This document shows, one piece after another, positions 34,680 through 42,576 of a stretch of 64,000 nucleotides of DNA. Below the pieces are notes generated by a model, which saw only the letters and a program-made list of their open reading frames with translations, was not told the DNA's origin and did no database searches. Both the position numbers and the translations under genes were made by a program. Source of the DNA: Xanthobacter sp. NM-25 (GTDB taxonomy: Bacteria; Pseudomonadota; Alphaproteobacteria; Rhizobiales; Xanthobacteraceae); contig NZ_JACBFS010000004.1 in assembly GCF_022138605.1 (NCBI RefSeq), positions 434,001 to 498,000 of the forward strand. Direction: 5' to 3'. Every line of letters begins with the position of its first letter. Positions within the stretch are counted from its first letter, which is position 1.

Positions 34680-36017
34680 ATGACCGCCCACAACACCACG
34701 CCACGCACCCTGCCCCGCTTTTCCGCCACCTTCGATCCGCACACCCTGTCGGAGATCCGGCGGGCGGCCGCCACCGGCATCTATGACATCCGCGGCGGCG
34801 GCACCAAGCGCAAGGTGCCCCATTTCGACGATCTCCTGTTCCTCGGCGCCTCCATGTCGCGCTATCCGCTGGAAGGCTACCGGGAGAAGTGCGGCACCGA
34901 GGTGGTGCTCGGCACCCGCTTCGCCAAGAAGCCCATTCACCTCAAGATCCCGGTCACCATCGCCGGCATGAGCTTCGGGGCGCTCTCCGCCCAGGCCAAG
35001 GAAGCGCTGGGGCGCGGCGCCTCCATCGTCGGCACCTCCACCACCACCGGTGACGGCGGCATGACGCCGGAGGAGCGCGGACAGTCGGAGATCCTGGTCT
35101 ATCAGTATCTGCCCTCGCGCTATGGCATGAACCCGGTGGATCTGCGCAAGGCGGACGCCATCGAGGTGGTGATCGGCCAGGGCGCCAAGCCCGGCGGCGG
35201 CGGCATGCTGCTGGGCCAGAAGATCTCCGATCGCGTCGCCGCCATGCGCACCCTGCCCAAGGGCATCGACCAGCGCTCGGCCTGCCGCCATCCCGACTGG
35301 ACCGGCCCCGACGATCTTGAGATCAAGATCGAGGAGCTGCGCGAGATCACCGATTGGGAAAAGCCCATCTATGTGAAGGTCGGCGCCTCCCGCCCCTATT
35401 ACGACACCGCGCTGGCGGTGAAGTCGGGTGCCGACGTGGTGGTGCTGGACGGCATGCAGGGCGGCACCGCCGCCACCCAGGATGTGTTCATCGAGCACGT
35501 GGGCATTCCGATCCTCGCCGCCATCCGCCCGGCGGTGCAGGCGCTGCAGGATTTGGGCATGCATCGCAAGGTGCAGCTCATCGTTTCCGGCGGCATCCGC
35601 ACCGGCGCCGATGTGGCCAAAGCCCTGGCGCTGGGCGCCGATGCGGTCTCCATCGGCACCGCCGCCCTGGTGGCGCTGGGCGACAACGACCCCCATTATG
35701 AAGCCGAATACGAGGCCCTCGGCACCACCGCCGGCGCCTATGACGACTGGCACGAGGGCAAGGATCCCGCCGGCATCACCACCCAGGATCCCGATCTTGC
35801 CGCCCGGCTCGATCCGGTGAAGGCCGGCCGGCGGCTCGCCAATTATCTCTCGGTGCTCACCCTGGAGGCGCAGACCATCGCCCGCGCCTGCGGCAAGAGC
35901 CACGTGCACAATCTGGAGCCGGAGGACCTCGTCGCCCTCACGGTGGAGGCGGCGGCCATGGCGGGTGTTCCGCTGGCCGGCACCAGCTGGATCCCCGGCC
36001 GCAACGGCGGCTACTGA
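34680..36017 (+). CDS. mgsC: N-methylglutamate synthase, FMN/Fe-S synthase subunit
   Basis: A 445-residue glutamate-synthase-like FMN-binding barrel: IAGMSFGALSAQAKEALGRG, then GQGAKPGGGGMLLGQKIS, and VVVLDGMQGGTAATQDVFIE with LIVSGGIRTGADVAKALALG for flavin and phosphate. It catalyses the reductive amination of 2-oxoglutarate with the methylamino group. ATG 34680 has GAGGGTG upstream; an ATG at 34,659 lies inside mgsB. It is 198 bp before gmaS. Confidence 0.93.
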   Translation: MTAHNTTPRTLPRFSATFDPHTLSEIRRAAATGIYDIRGGGTKRKVPHFDDLLFLGASMSRYPLEGYREKCGTEVVLGTRFAKKPIHLKIPVTIAGMSFGALSAQAKEALGRGASIVGTSTTTGDGGMTPEERGQSEILVYQYLPSRYGMNPVDLRKADAIEVVIGQGAKPGGGGMLLGQKISDRVAAMRTLPKGIDQRSACRHPDWTGPDDLEIKIEELREITDWEKPIYVKVGASRPYYDTALAVKSGADVVVLDGMQGGTAATQDVFIEHVGIPILAAIRPAVQALQDLGMHRKVQLIVSGGIRTGADVAKALALGADAVSIGTAALVALGDNDPHYEAEYEALGTTAGAYDDWHEGKDPAGITTQDPDLAARLDPVKAGRRLANYLSVLTLEAQTIARACGKSHVHNLEPEDLVALTVEAAAMAGVPLAGTSWIPGRNGGY

Positions 36018-36215
36018 TCGCCTCTCGCCCCGGGCCCTCGTGTCCGGGGCGCGTCGTTTGGCTCTCCACCGGGAGCCGCGGCGCCGCGCCACTGGCGCCG
36101 CCGCCGAAGACAACAGGGCGCAAGACCCTCTGCCCCGCGGCCACCGCCGGGCCCTTCTTCAAGAAGCCTTCTGAACAACACGTTCGTGAATACGACGACC
36201 TTCCGAGGACTGAAC

Positions 36216-37577
36216 ATGAGACGCATCGCCGACATCGCCCGCGAGGCGGAAGGCCACAGCTCGGTTGCCGTTGAAGCGGCCGCCGATCTCACCCGGGCCG
36301 CCAAGGATCGCGGCATCAAATACTTCCTGATCTCCTATGTGGATCTGTTCGGCGGCCTGCGGGCGAAGCTGGTGCCGGCCGCCGCCATCGCCGAGATGCA
36401 GCGCAATGGCGCCGGCTTCGCCGGTTTCGCCACCTGGCTCGACATGTCGCCCGCCGACCCCGACCTGTTCGCGGTGCCCGATCCGGCGAGCCTGATCCAG
36501 CTGCCGTGGAAAGAGGAAATCGGCTGGCTCGCCTCCGACCTCGTGATGGGGGGCCAGGAGGTGGCGCAGGCGCCGCGCACCCTGCTGAAGAAGCAGCTCG
36601 CCGACGCCGCCGACCTCGGCTACGCCATGAAGACCGGCGTGGAATGCGAGTATTTCCTCATCTCCCCCGATGGCACCACCATCTCCGACGCCGCCGATAC
36701 CGCCCATAAGCCCTGCTATGACCAGTCTGCCTTGATGCGCCGCTATGACGTGATCAAGGAAATCTGCGATTGTATGCTGAAGCTCGGCTGGGGCGCCTAT
36801 CAGAACGACCACGAGGACGCCAACGGCCAGTTCGAGATGAACTGGAACTACGACCACGCCCTGCTCACCGCCGACCGCCATGTGTTCTTCAAATACATGG
36901 TGAAGTCCATTGCCGAGAAGCACGGCCTGCGCGCCACCTTCATGCCCAAGCCGTTCATCGACCTCACCGGCTCGGGCTGCCATGCGCACGTGTCGCTGTG
37001 GAACAAGGGCAAGAACGCCTTTGCCGATGCCAAGGGCGAGCTGGGCATGTCGAAGCTCGCCTACCAGTTCATCGGCGGCCTCATCCACAATGCCGACGCG
37101 CTGTGCGCCATCACCAATCCCACGGTGAATTCCTACAAGCGCATCAACGCCCCGCGCACCCTGTCGGGGGCCACCTGGGCCCCCAATACGGTGACCTACA
37201 CCGGCAACAACCGCACCCACATGATCCGCATTCCCGATGCCGGGCGGCTGGAATTCCGCCTCGCCGACGGGGCGGCCAACCCCTATCTGATGCAGGCGGG
37301 CATGCTGGCGGCCGGGCTCGACGGCATCATCAACGAGCGCGATCCGGGCAAGCGCCTCGACATCAACATGTATACCGACGGCCATAAGGTGAAGGGCGCC
37401 AAGAAGCTGCCCCTGAACCTGCTCGATGCCCTGCGGGCGCTGGAGAAATCCAAGGTCCTGGGCGAGCGCCTCGGCCCGCAGTTCATCTCCGCCTATCTCA
37501 AGCTGAAGACCCATGAGTGGAACGATTTCTCCCGCCATCTTACCCAATGGGAGAAGGACCGCACTCTCGACATTTGA
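36216..37577 (+). CDS. gmaS: Gamma-glutamylmethylamide synthetase
   Basis: A 453-residue enzyme of the glutamine-synthetase fold that joins methylamine to glutamate using ATP, the first step of the N-methylglutamate pathway. Motifs are VECEYFLISPDG, DHEDANGQFEMNW, KPFIDLTGSGCHAHVSLW (catalytic His/Gly region) and NRTHMIRIPDAGRLEFRLAD. Its position between mgsABC and amt/mgd separates it from ordinary GlnA or GlnA-like puuA. ATG 36216 with GAGGA is better than GTG 36186. A terminator follows at 37,626. Confidence 0.93.
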   Translation: MRRIADIAREAEGHSSVAVEAAADLTRAAKDRGIKYFLISYVDLFGGLRAKLVPAAAIAEMQRNGAGFAGFATWLDMSPADPDLFAVPDPASLIQLPWKEEIGWLASDLVMGGQEVAQAPRTLLKKQLADAADLGYAMKTGVECEYFLISPDGTTISDAADTAHKPCYDQSALMRRYDVIKEICDCMLKLGWGAYQNDHEDANGQFEMNWNYDHALLTADRHVFFKYMVKSIAEKHGLRATFMPKPFIDLTGSGCHAHVSLWNKGKNAFADAKGELGMSKLAYQFIGGLIHNADALCAITNPTVNSYKRINAPRTLSGATWAPNTVTYTGNNRTHMIRIPDAGRLEFRLADGAANPYLMQAGMLAAGLDGIINERDPGKRLDINMYTDGHKVKGAKKLPLNLLDALRALEKSKVLGERLGPQFISAYLKLKTHEWNDFSRHLTQWEKDRTLDI

Positions 37578-37625
37578 GCGGATACGCGCATAGATTGTTC
37601 TTCCGCCGTCTCTAGGCGATCTCCA

Positions 37626-37656
37626 GGGGGCTTGGCCATGTGCCAGCCCCCTTTTT
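37626..37656 (+). terminator. Intrinsic terminator after gmaS
   Basis: GGGGGCT and AGCCCCC form the stem (inner GGC/GCC extends it), followed by TTTTT. It lies 49 bp after the gmaS stop and ends the mgsABC-gmaS transcript. Confidence 0.85.
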
Positions 37657-38026
37657 CTTTGCTCCGGCCACGGTGCCGGAGGGAGCATGAGGGGCCGCTG
37701 CCGTCGGTTTACTCCGAGGAAGATTGGTTTTGGCGCAGGCTTAGGCAGATCGGCGCAAATCATACCTCTGGAATGGGGATCTCACCCCCTATTCGCCTGT
37801 TCTTGATGCAGATCAAGCCCACATCCCGCCGGCGAAAGCTGCTTTGGAGTGGCTCCAGAGCATGTCTCCAGGGCGCAAGACCGCAACATCAGCCTCTCCG
37901 CGCGCACCCATGCTTGGCGTCTTGGTTCTTTTGCCATTGAAAACAAATGATTTATTTCGCAGTCGCAGCAGCAGCCGGCAATCCCGGCCCGCGCCCGGCC
38001 CCGGCGGCCGTCGATTTATGACTCTG

Positions 38027-38042
38027 TGGCATAATTGTTGCT
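38027..38042 (+). promoter_or_regulatory. Sigma-54 promoter of amt
   Basis: TGGCAT-AATTG-TTGCT fits the -24/-12 consensus TGGCAC-N5-TTGCW, with GG and GC exactly 10 bp apart. It lies 96 bp before the amt start in a 480-bp gap after the gmaS terminator. NtrC control under nitrogen limitation is expected; I did not find a clear NtrC box. Confidence 0.75.
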
Positions 38043-38137
38043 CCAGAGTAAAAGTCCATGACACAGCGGAAGGGGGCTCCGGGGGAGCGCTTTCAATCGG
38101 CGTCATGGCGATCCGACAACTGCGTTCGGGGACCAGC

Positions 38138-39547
38138 ATGACTGAGCAATTGGCCGCCCTGACGACCATCTTCACGGAATTCTATTACTTCCTGACGGTC
38201 GTCCTGATGTTCTTCATCCATGTAGGGTTTTGCATGTACGAGGTGGGGGCCGCACGGGTGAAGAACGTGCAGCACACCCTGCTTAAGAACACCATGGCGA
38301 TTCCGCTGGTGGGTCTCGCCTTCTTCCTGTTCGGCATGTGGCTTTACATCGCCTTCCAGGGCTGGCCGGTTTCGGCCACCTCACTCAGCTTCACCACCGG
38401 TTTCGAGCCGTGGTCCACAAAGATCGCCCCCAACCTGTCGGATCGCATCTCCGGCGTGTTCTGGGCCGCCTTCGCCCTGTTCGGCATGACCGCCGCCTCC
38501 ATCGTCTCCGGCGCACTCATCGAGCGGACCAAGACCTCGGGCTTCTTCCTCATCGCCATCTATGTGGGCGCCATCGCCTGGGTCATCCCGGCGGCCTGGG
38601 CCTGGGCCGGCAACGGCTGGATGGCACAGTATCTGGGCTTCCACGACCAGTATTGCTCGGCCATCCTGCATTCGGTGGCGGGCTTTGCCACCCTGGGCGT
38701 GCTGATGAACGTGGGCCCGCGCATCGGCAAGTTCGCGGCCGATGGCACTCCGCGTGAGATCCCGGCGCACAATCCCTGGCTCGTCACCATCGGCCTGTTC
38801 ATGATCTATGTGGGCTTCTGGGGCTTCTACGCCGCCTGCCACATCCCGATCGTCAATGTCGGTACCGAGGCCGCGCCCTACTTCACCGCCACCAACATCT
38901 ATGGCGTTCCGATCACCCTGTCGGGTGTCACCATGAACTTCATGCTCGCCCTGTTCGGCGGCATGGTGGCGGCCTACATGATCTCCAACGGCAATGCCTA
39001 CTGGACCTATTCGGGCGGCCTCACCGGCCTCATCTCGGCCAGCGCCGGCAACGATCTGTACCACCCCATCATCGCCCTGGTGATCGCGGTGGCCGGCACC
39101 ATCATGGCCTACAAGCTGCACTATTGGGTGGAGCGCCGGTTCAAGATCGACGATGCGGTGGGCGCGGTGGCCGTGCACGGCTATTGTGGCCTGTTCGGTG
39201 GCATCATCGCCGGCTTCGCCCTGTGGGGGTATCCCGCGGTGCTGCCCTCCTCCGGCGCGGCCATCGCCCTCGGCGAGGGCGTGGGCTGGTTCGGCGTCAA
39301 TGCCGAGGGCCTGCCGGTGATCACCCCCATGGGCAACATCATCGGCTCGCTGGTGTTCGCCATCGGCTTCGGCTTCATCCCCGGCTACGTCATCTCCAAG
39401 CTGCTGGCGCTGTTCGGCATGCTGCGGGTGCCGGCGGCGGTGGAGGTGCTCGGCCTCGACGGCAAGCACGTGCCCGCCACCTACCCGCACCACTCGGGCA
39501 TGGAACAGGCGTTCGAGAGCATCCAGCGCAAGGAAGCCAAGCTGTGA
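38138..39547 (+). CDS. amt: Ammonium/methylammonium transporter
   Basis: A 469-residue Amt family protein with eleven helices. Markers are VGFCMYEVGAARVKN, the vestibule stretch WVIPAAWAWAGNGWM, and LHSVAGFATLGVLMNVGPRI. The pore His pair is HSVAG and HGYCGLFGG. Because it sits between gmaS and mgd genes it most likely imports methylammonium for the pathway. ATG 38138 with GGGGA upstream is preferred; the frame stays open 98 codons earlier but that part holds the sigma-54 promoter. Its start gives the normal Amt length. Confidence 0.94.
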   Translation: MTEQLAALTTIFTEFYYFLTVVLMFFIHVGFCMYEVGAARVKNVQHTLLKNTMAIPLVGLAFFLFGMWLYIAFQGWPVSATSLSFTTGFEPWSTKIAPNLSDRISGVFWAAFALFGMTAASIVSGALIERTKTSGFFLIAIYVGAIAWVIPAAWAWAGNGWMAQYLGFHDQYCSAILHSVAGFATLGVLMNVGPRIGKFAADGTPREIPAHNPWLVTIGLFMIYVGFWGFYAACHIPIVNVGTEAAPYFTATNIYGVPITLSGVTMNFMLALFGGMVAAYMISNGNAYWTYSGGLTGLISASAGNDLYHPIIALVIAVAGTIMAYKLHYWVERRFKIDDAVGAVAVHGYCGLFGGIIAGFALWGYPAVLPSSGAAIALGEGVGWFGVNAEGLPVITPMGNIIGSLVFAIGFGFIPGYVISKLLALFGMLRVPAAVEVLGLDGKHVPATYPHHSGMEQAFESIQRKEAKL

Positions 39548-39631
39548 GCCCCTGCCGGCGCCCGCGCGGCGCCGGCCCCTTCACCCATCATCGGGCCCCG
39601 CGGGCCCTCTTTCCCGCAGAGGAGCGTGTCC

Positions 39632-39832
39632 ATGCACACCGGTATCACGTCGCTCACCCAGCTCCCCAACATGGCGGAGCTCTACCCCTTCGCCGGTTTC
39701 GAGCCGCTGTTCGCGGTGATCGGGCTGGTGTTCTTCGTCGCCTTCATCGCCAAGCAGATCTCCATGGACAAGGCGTCCCATGAAGTGATGCTCGACCACA
39801 GCGCCGAGGCGGTGGCGACCCCGGCTGAGTGA
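39632..39832 (+). CDS. Small membrane protein after amt
   Basis: A 66-residue protein with one hydrophobic segment (PLFAVIGLVFFVAFIAKQIS) and a polar tail. GAGGAG lies 8 nt before ATG 39632. It has no known domain, but follows amt by 84 bp, and could be an accessory part of the transporter. The sequence gives nothing beyond location and one span. Confidence 0.7.
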   Translation: MHTGITSLTQLPNMAELYPFAGFEPLFAVIGLVFFVAFIAKQISMDKASHEVMLDHSAEAVATPAE

Positions 39833-39845
39833 GCCGCGCGCGCGA

Positions 39846-39881
39846 AGTGCACCATGTCGTGACAGTGCACCATGTCGTGAC
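39846..39881. repeat. Perfect 18-bp tandem repeat, two copies
   Basis: AGTGCACCATGTCGTGAC occurs twice with no spacer, between the ends of the small amt-linked gene and the convergent LysR gene. Function unknown; it may be replication slippage. Confidence 0.9.
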
Positions 39882-39923
39882 GGGGCGCGCCGGCAGGCGG
39901 GCCCCGTTTTCGCATTGCGCCCG

Positions 39924-40910
39924 TCACGCGGCGCTCTCGTCGCCCTCCACCCGCAGCGCCGTGCCGAGCCAGGGCATGGCGGCATGCAGCACCGCGCACA
40001 CGTGATGCTCCAGCCGGGCGCGGCAGAAAGCGGCCACCTCCCGCGGCAGGCGGCCCAGCTCCGCCCGCCGGGCGATGAGGGTGAGGCTGCGGCCGAAGGC
40101 GGGCCCCGGCAGTGCCCCGCAGGTGAGCGCGCCCATCTCCACCCCCGCCTCGAACACGCACAGGGGGGTCGTCACCGCGAAGCCCTCCCCGGCCGCCACC
40201 GTGGCCGTCACCCCGTGGGGCGTATCGAACTCCAGGCGGCGCGGCAGTTCCAGCTTCAGGCGGCGCAGATGCCGGTCCACCTCGATGCCGGTTTTTGAGC
40301 GGGCGGAAAAGCGCACCAAAGGCAGTTCCGCCGCCAGCCGCCGCAGATCCTCCGGCCGCGCCGGCACCGGCACGCCCACAGGCAGCAGCAGGATGTAGGG
40401 CTCGCTGATCAGCGGAAAGCGCACCAGCCCTTCCACATCCTCCATGGCGTCGAGCCCCACCAGCAGATCCATCTGCCGTGACACCAGCGCGCTCACATGG
40501 GCGGCGGTGAGGCCGGAAAGCACCGAGACTTCTTCCGCCAGTGCCACCAGATGGCCGCCCAACGGCGCCGCCAGCGCCCGCGAGAGGGAATCCACCAGCC
40601 CCGCCCGCAGCAGCGGGAAGCGGCCATGCTCGGTCTCGCGCAGCGCCGGGGCGATCTGGCGCGCCTCGGAAAGCAACGCGCTGGCCTTCTGCCGCAGCAC
40701 GCCCCCCGCCGCGGTGAGGCCCAGCGGCCGCACCGAGCGATCAAACAGCGCGACGCCGGTGCGCCCCTCCAGATCAGCCACCGCCTGCGACACCGCCGGC
40801 TGCGTCAGCCCCAGGCGCCGGGCCGCCCCGGCCATGGCCCCCTGCTCGCAAACCGCCAGGAAAATCTCCAGCGCCCGCAGATCGAACGGCAGCGCTTCGC
40901 GCGTCGCCAT
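39924..40910 (-). CDS. LysR-family regulator divergent from mgdA
   Basis: A 328-residue LysR regulator. The winged helix is at residues about 8-66 (LRALEIFLAVCEQGAMAGAA, LTQPAVSQAVADLE), and the rest is the effector domain. It is transcribed away from mgdA with 133 bp between, the common layout for LysR and its target. It likely activates the mgd operon with a pathway intermediate as effector. The effector is unknown. Confidence 0.92.
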   Translation of the reverse strand: MATREALPFDLRALEIFLAVCEQGAMAGAARRLGLTQPAVSQAVADLEGRTGVALFDRSVRPLGLTAAGGVLRQKASALLSEARQIAPALRETEHGRFPLLRAGLVDSLSRALAAPLGGHLVALAEEVSVLSGLTAAHVSALVSRQMDLLVGLDAMEDVEGLVRFPLISEPYILLLPVGVPVPARPEDLRRLAAELPLVRFSARSKTGIEVDRHLRRLKLELPRRLEFDTPHGVTATVAAGEGFAVTTPLCVFEAGVEMGALTCGALPGPAFGRSLTLIARRAELGRLPREVAAFCRARLEHHVCAVLHAAMPWLGTALRVEGDESAA

Positions 40911-40924
40911 CGGCCCCTCCCTAC

Positions 40925-40941
40925 TATAAGTATCTTTTATA
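40925..40941. promoter_or_regulatory. Candidate LysR box
   Basis: TATAA and TTATA, 7 bp apart, form an inverted repeat in the LysR-mgdA gap, 15 bp before the LysR start. Such T-N11-A dyads are typical LysR sites, but the motif is loose and could be a promoter element. Confidence 0.4.
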
Positions 40942-41043
40942 TGATCCCTTCATTTCTGACGAGCTATACAATTCACGAACGGGTGCTCCGGCCCGTCCGG
41001 CCGCCCTGGCCGAGGCAGCCATGTCCCGCGAAGGTTCGCATTC

Positions 41044-42300
41044 ATGTCCGCGCGCTATTCGTTTCTCTCCCTCATCACCAACGCGCTGAACGGCCAGTCC
41101 GGCTGGACGCCCGCCTGGCGCGATGCGGCGCCCAAGCCCGCCTATGACGTGATCATCGTCGGCGGTGGCGGCCATGGCCTCGCCACCGCGTATTATCTCG
41201 CCAAGGAGCACGGCATCCACAATGTGGCGGTGCTGGAAAAGGGGCATATCGGCTCCGGCAATTCCGGGCGCAACACCACCATCATCCGCTCCAATTACCT
41301 GCTGCCGGGCAACGAACCTTTCTATGAATGGTCCATGAAGCTGTGGGAGGGCCTGGAACAGGACCTGAACTACAATGCCATGGTGTCCCAGCGCGGCATC
41401 ATCAACCTGATCCATTCGGACGCCCAGCGTGATGCCTATGCCCGGCGCGGCAACGCCATGCGGCTGGCCGGCGCCGATGCCGAGCTGCTGGATGCGCCGC
41501 AGGTACGCCAACTCTGCCCGTTCCTCAATTTCGACAACGCCCGCTTTCCCATCAAGGGCGGGCTGATGCAGAAGCGCGCCGGCACCGCCCGCCACGATGC
41601 GGTGGTGTGGGGCTATGCCCGCGGCGCCGACCGGTTGGGGGTGGACATCATCCAGAACTGCGAGGTCACCGGCTTCCTGCGCCAGGGCGATGCGGTGGTG
41701 GGGGTGGAGACCACCCGCGGCGTCATCCGCGCCGGCAAGGTGGGGCTGGCGGTGGCCGGCTCCTCCTCCCGCGTCACCCGCTCCCTGGGCCTCAGGCTGC
41801 CTATCGAGAGCCATGCCCTGCAGGCATTCGTCTCAGAGGGGCTGAAGCCGCTCATTCCCGGGGTCATCACCTTCGGCATGGGGCATTTCTACGTCAGCCA
41901 GTCGGACAAGGGCGGCCTCGTCTTCGGCGGCGATATCGATGGTTACAATTCCTATGCCCAGCGCGGCAACATGCCGGTGGTGGAAGACGTGCTGGAAGGC
42001 GGCATGGCGCTGATGCCCATGATCGGCCGCCTGCGCCTGCTGCGCGCGTGGGGCGGGCTCGTGGACATGTCCATGGATGGCTCGCCCATCATCGATGTGG
42101 GCCCGCTGCCCGGCCTCTATCTCAACGCCGCCTGGAACTATGGGGGCTTCAAGGCGACGCCGGCCTCGGGCTGGTGCTTCGCCCACACCATCGCCCAGGA
42201 CAGCGCCCACGCCCTCAATGCGGCGTTCCGCCTCGACCGTTTCCGTTCCGGCCATGTCATTGATGAGAAGGGGGTCGGCGCGCAGCCGAACCTGCACTGA
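41044..42300 (+). CDS. mgdA: N-methylglutamate dehydrogenase subunit A (SoxB-like)
   Basis: A 418-residue flavoprotein resembling sarcosine oxidase beta. The FAD motif is DVIIVGGGGHGLATAYYLAK near residue 37, then IGSGNSGRNTTIIRSNYL. The covalent FMN-site region typical of SoxB is expected near its middle. It is the first gene of mgdABCD, which oxidises N-methylglutamate to glutamate and passes the methyl carbon to tetrahydrofolate. Context with mgs and gmaS separates it from a true sarcosine oxidase. Confidence 0.93.
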   Translation: MSARYSFLSLITNALNGQSGWTPAWRDAAPKPAYDVIIVGGGGHGLATAYYLAKEHGIHNVAVLEKGHIGSGNSGRNTTIIRSNYLLPGNEPFYEWSMKLWEGLEQDLNYNAMVSQRGIINLIHSDAQRDAYARRGNAMRLAGADAELLDAPQVRQLCPFLNFDNARFPIKGGLMQKRAGTARHDAVVWGYARGADRLGVDIIQNCEVTGFLRQGDAVVGVETTRGVIRAGKVGLAVAGSSSRVTRSLGLRLPIESHALQAFVSEGLKPLIPGVITFGMGHFYVSQSDKGGLVFGGDIDGYNSYAQRGNMPVVEDVLEGGMALMPMIGRLRLLRAWGGLVDMSMDGSPIIDVGPLPGLYLNAAWNYGGFKATPASGWCFAHTIAQDSAHALNAAFRLDRFRSGHVIDEKGVGAQPNLH

Positions 42301-42303
42301 GCC

Positions 42304-42576
42304 ATGCGCATTCCCTGCCCCTATTGCGGCGCCCGTGACGCCCACGAATTCGCCTATCTGGGCGATGCCACCGTCAGCCGGCCCGACCCCGCCGCGCCGG
42401 ATGCCGAAGACGCCTTCTTCACCTACGCCTATCTGCGCGACAATCCCGACGGCGAGCACCGGGAATACTGGTACCACGCCAACGGCTGCCGGCAGTGGCT
42501 GGTGGTGACCCGCAACACCCGCACCCATGAGATTCTCGGGGCGAGCCTCGCCCGCGCCAGCGAGGTGACGGCATGA
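42304..42576 (+). CDS. mgdB: N-methylglutamate dehydrogenase subunit B (SoxD-like)
   Basis: A 90-residue zinc protein: CPYCGARDAHEFAYLGDA at the N-terminus holds two Cys and a His, and a later WYHANGCRQWLVV completes the SoxD pattern. It is the delta-type subunit of the complex. It follows mgdA by 3 bp and overlaps mgdC by 4 bp. Confidence 0.9.
   Translation: MRIPCPYCGARDAHEFAYLGDATVSRPDPAAPDAEDAFFTYAYLRDNPDGEHREYWYHANGCRQWLVVTRNTRTHEILGASLARASEVTA

Noticed and set aside
34605..36113. A 502-codon open frame on the minus strand
   Set aside because: Antisense to mgsC with the same GC-driven composition and no recognisable family.
36186..36215. GTG start for gmaS
   Set aside because: It would add ten residues without a ribosome site; ATG 36216 has GAGGA at the right distance.
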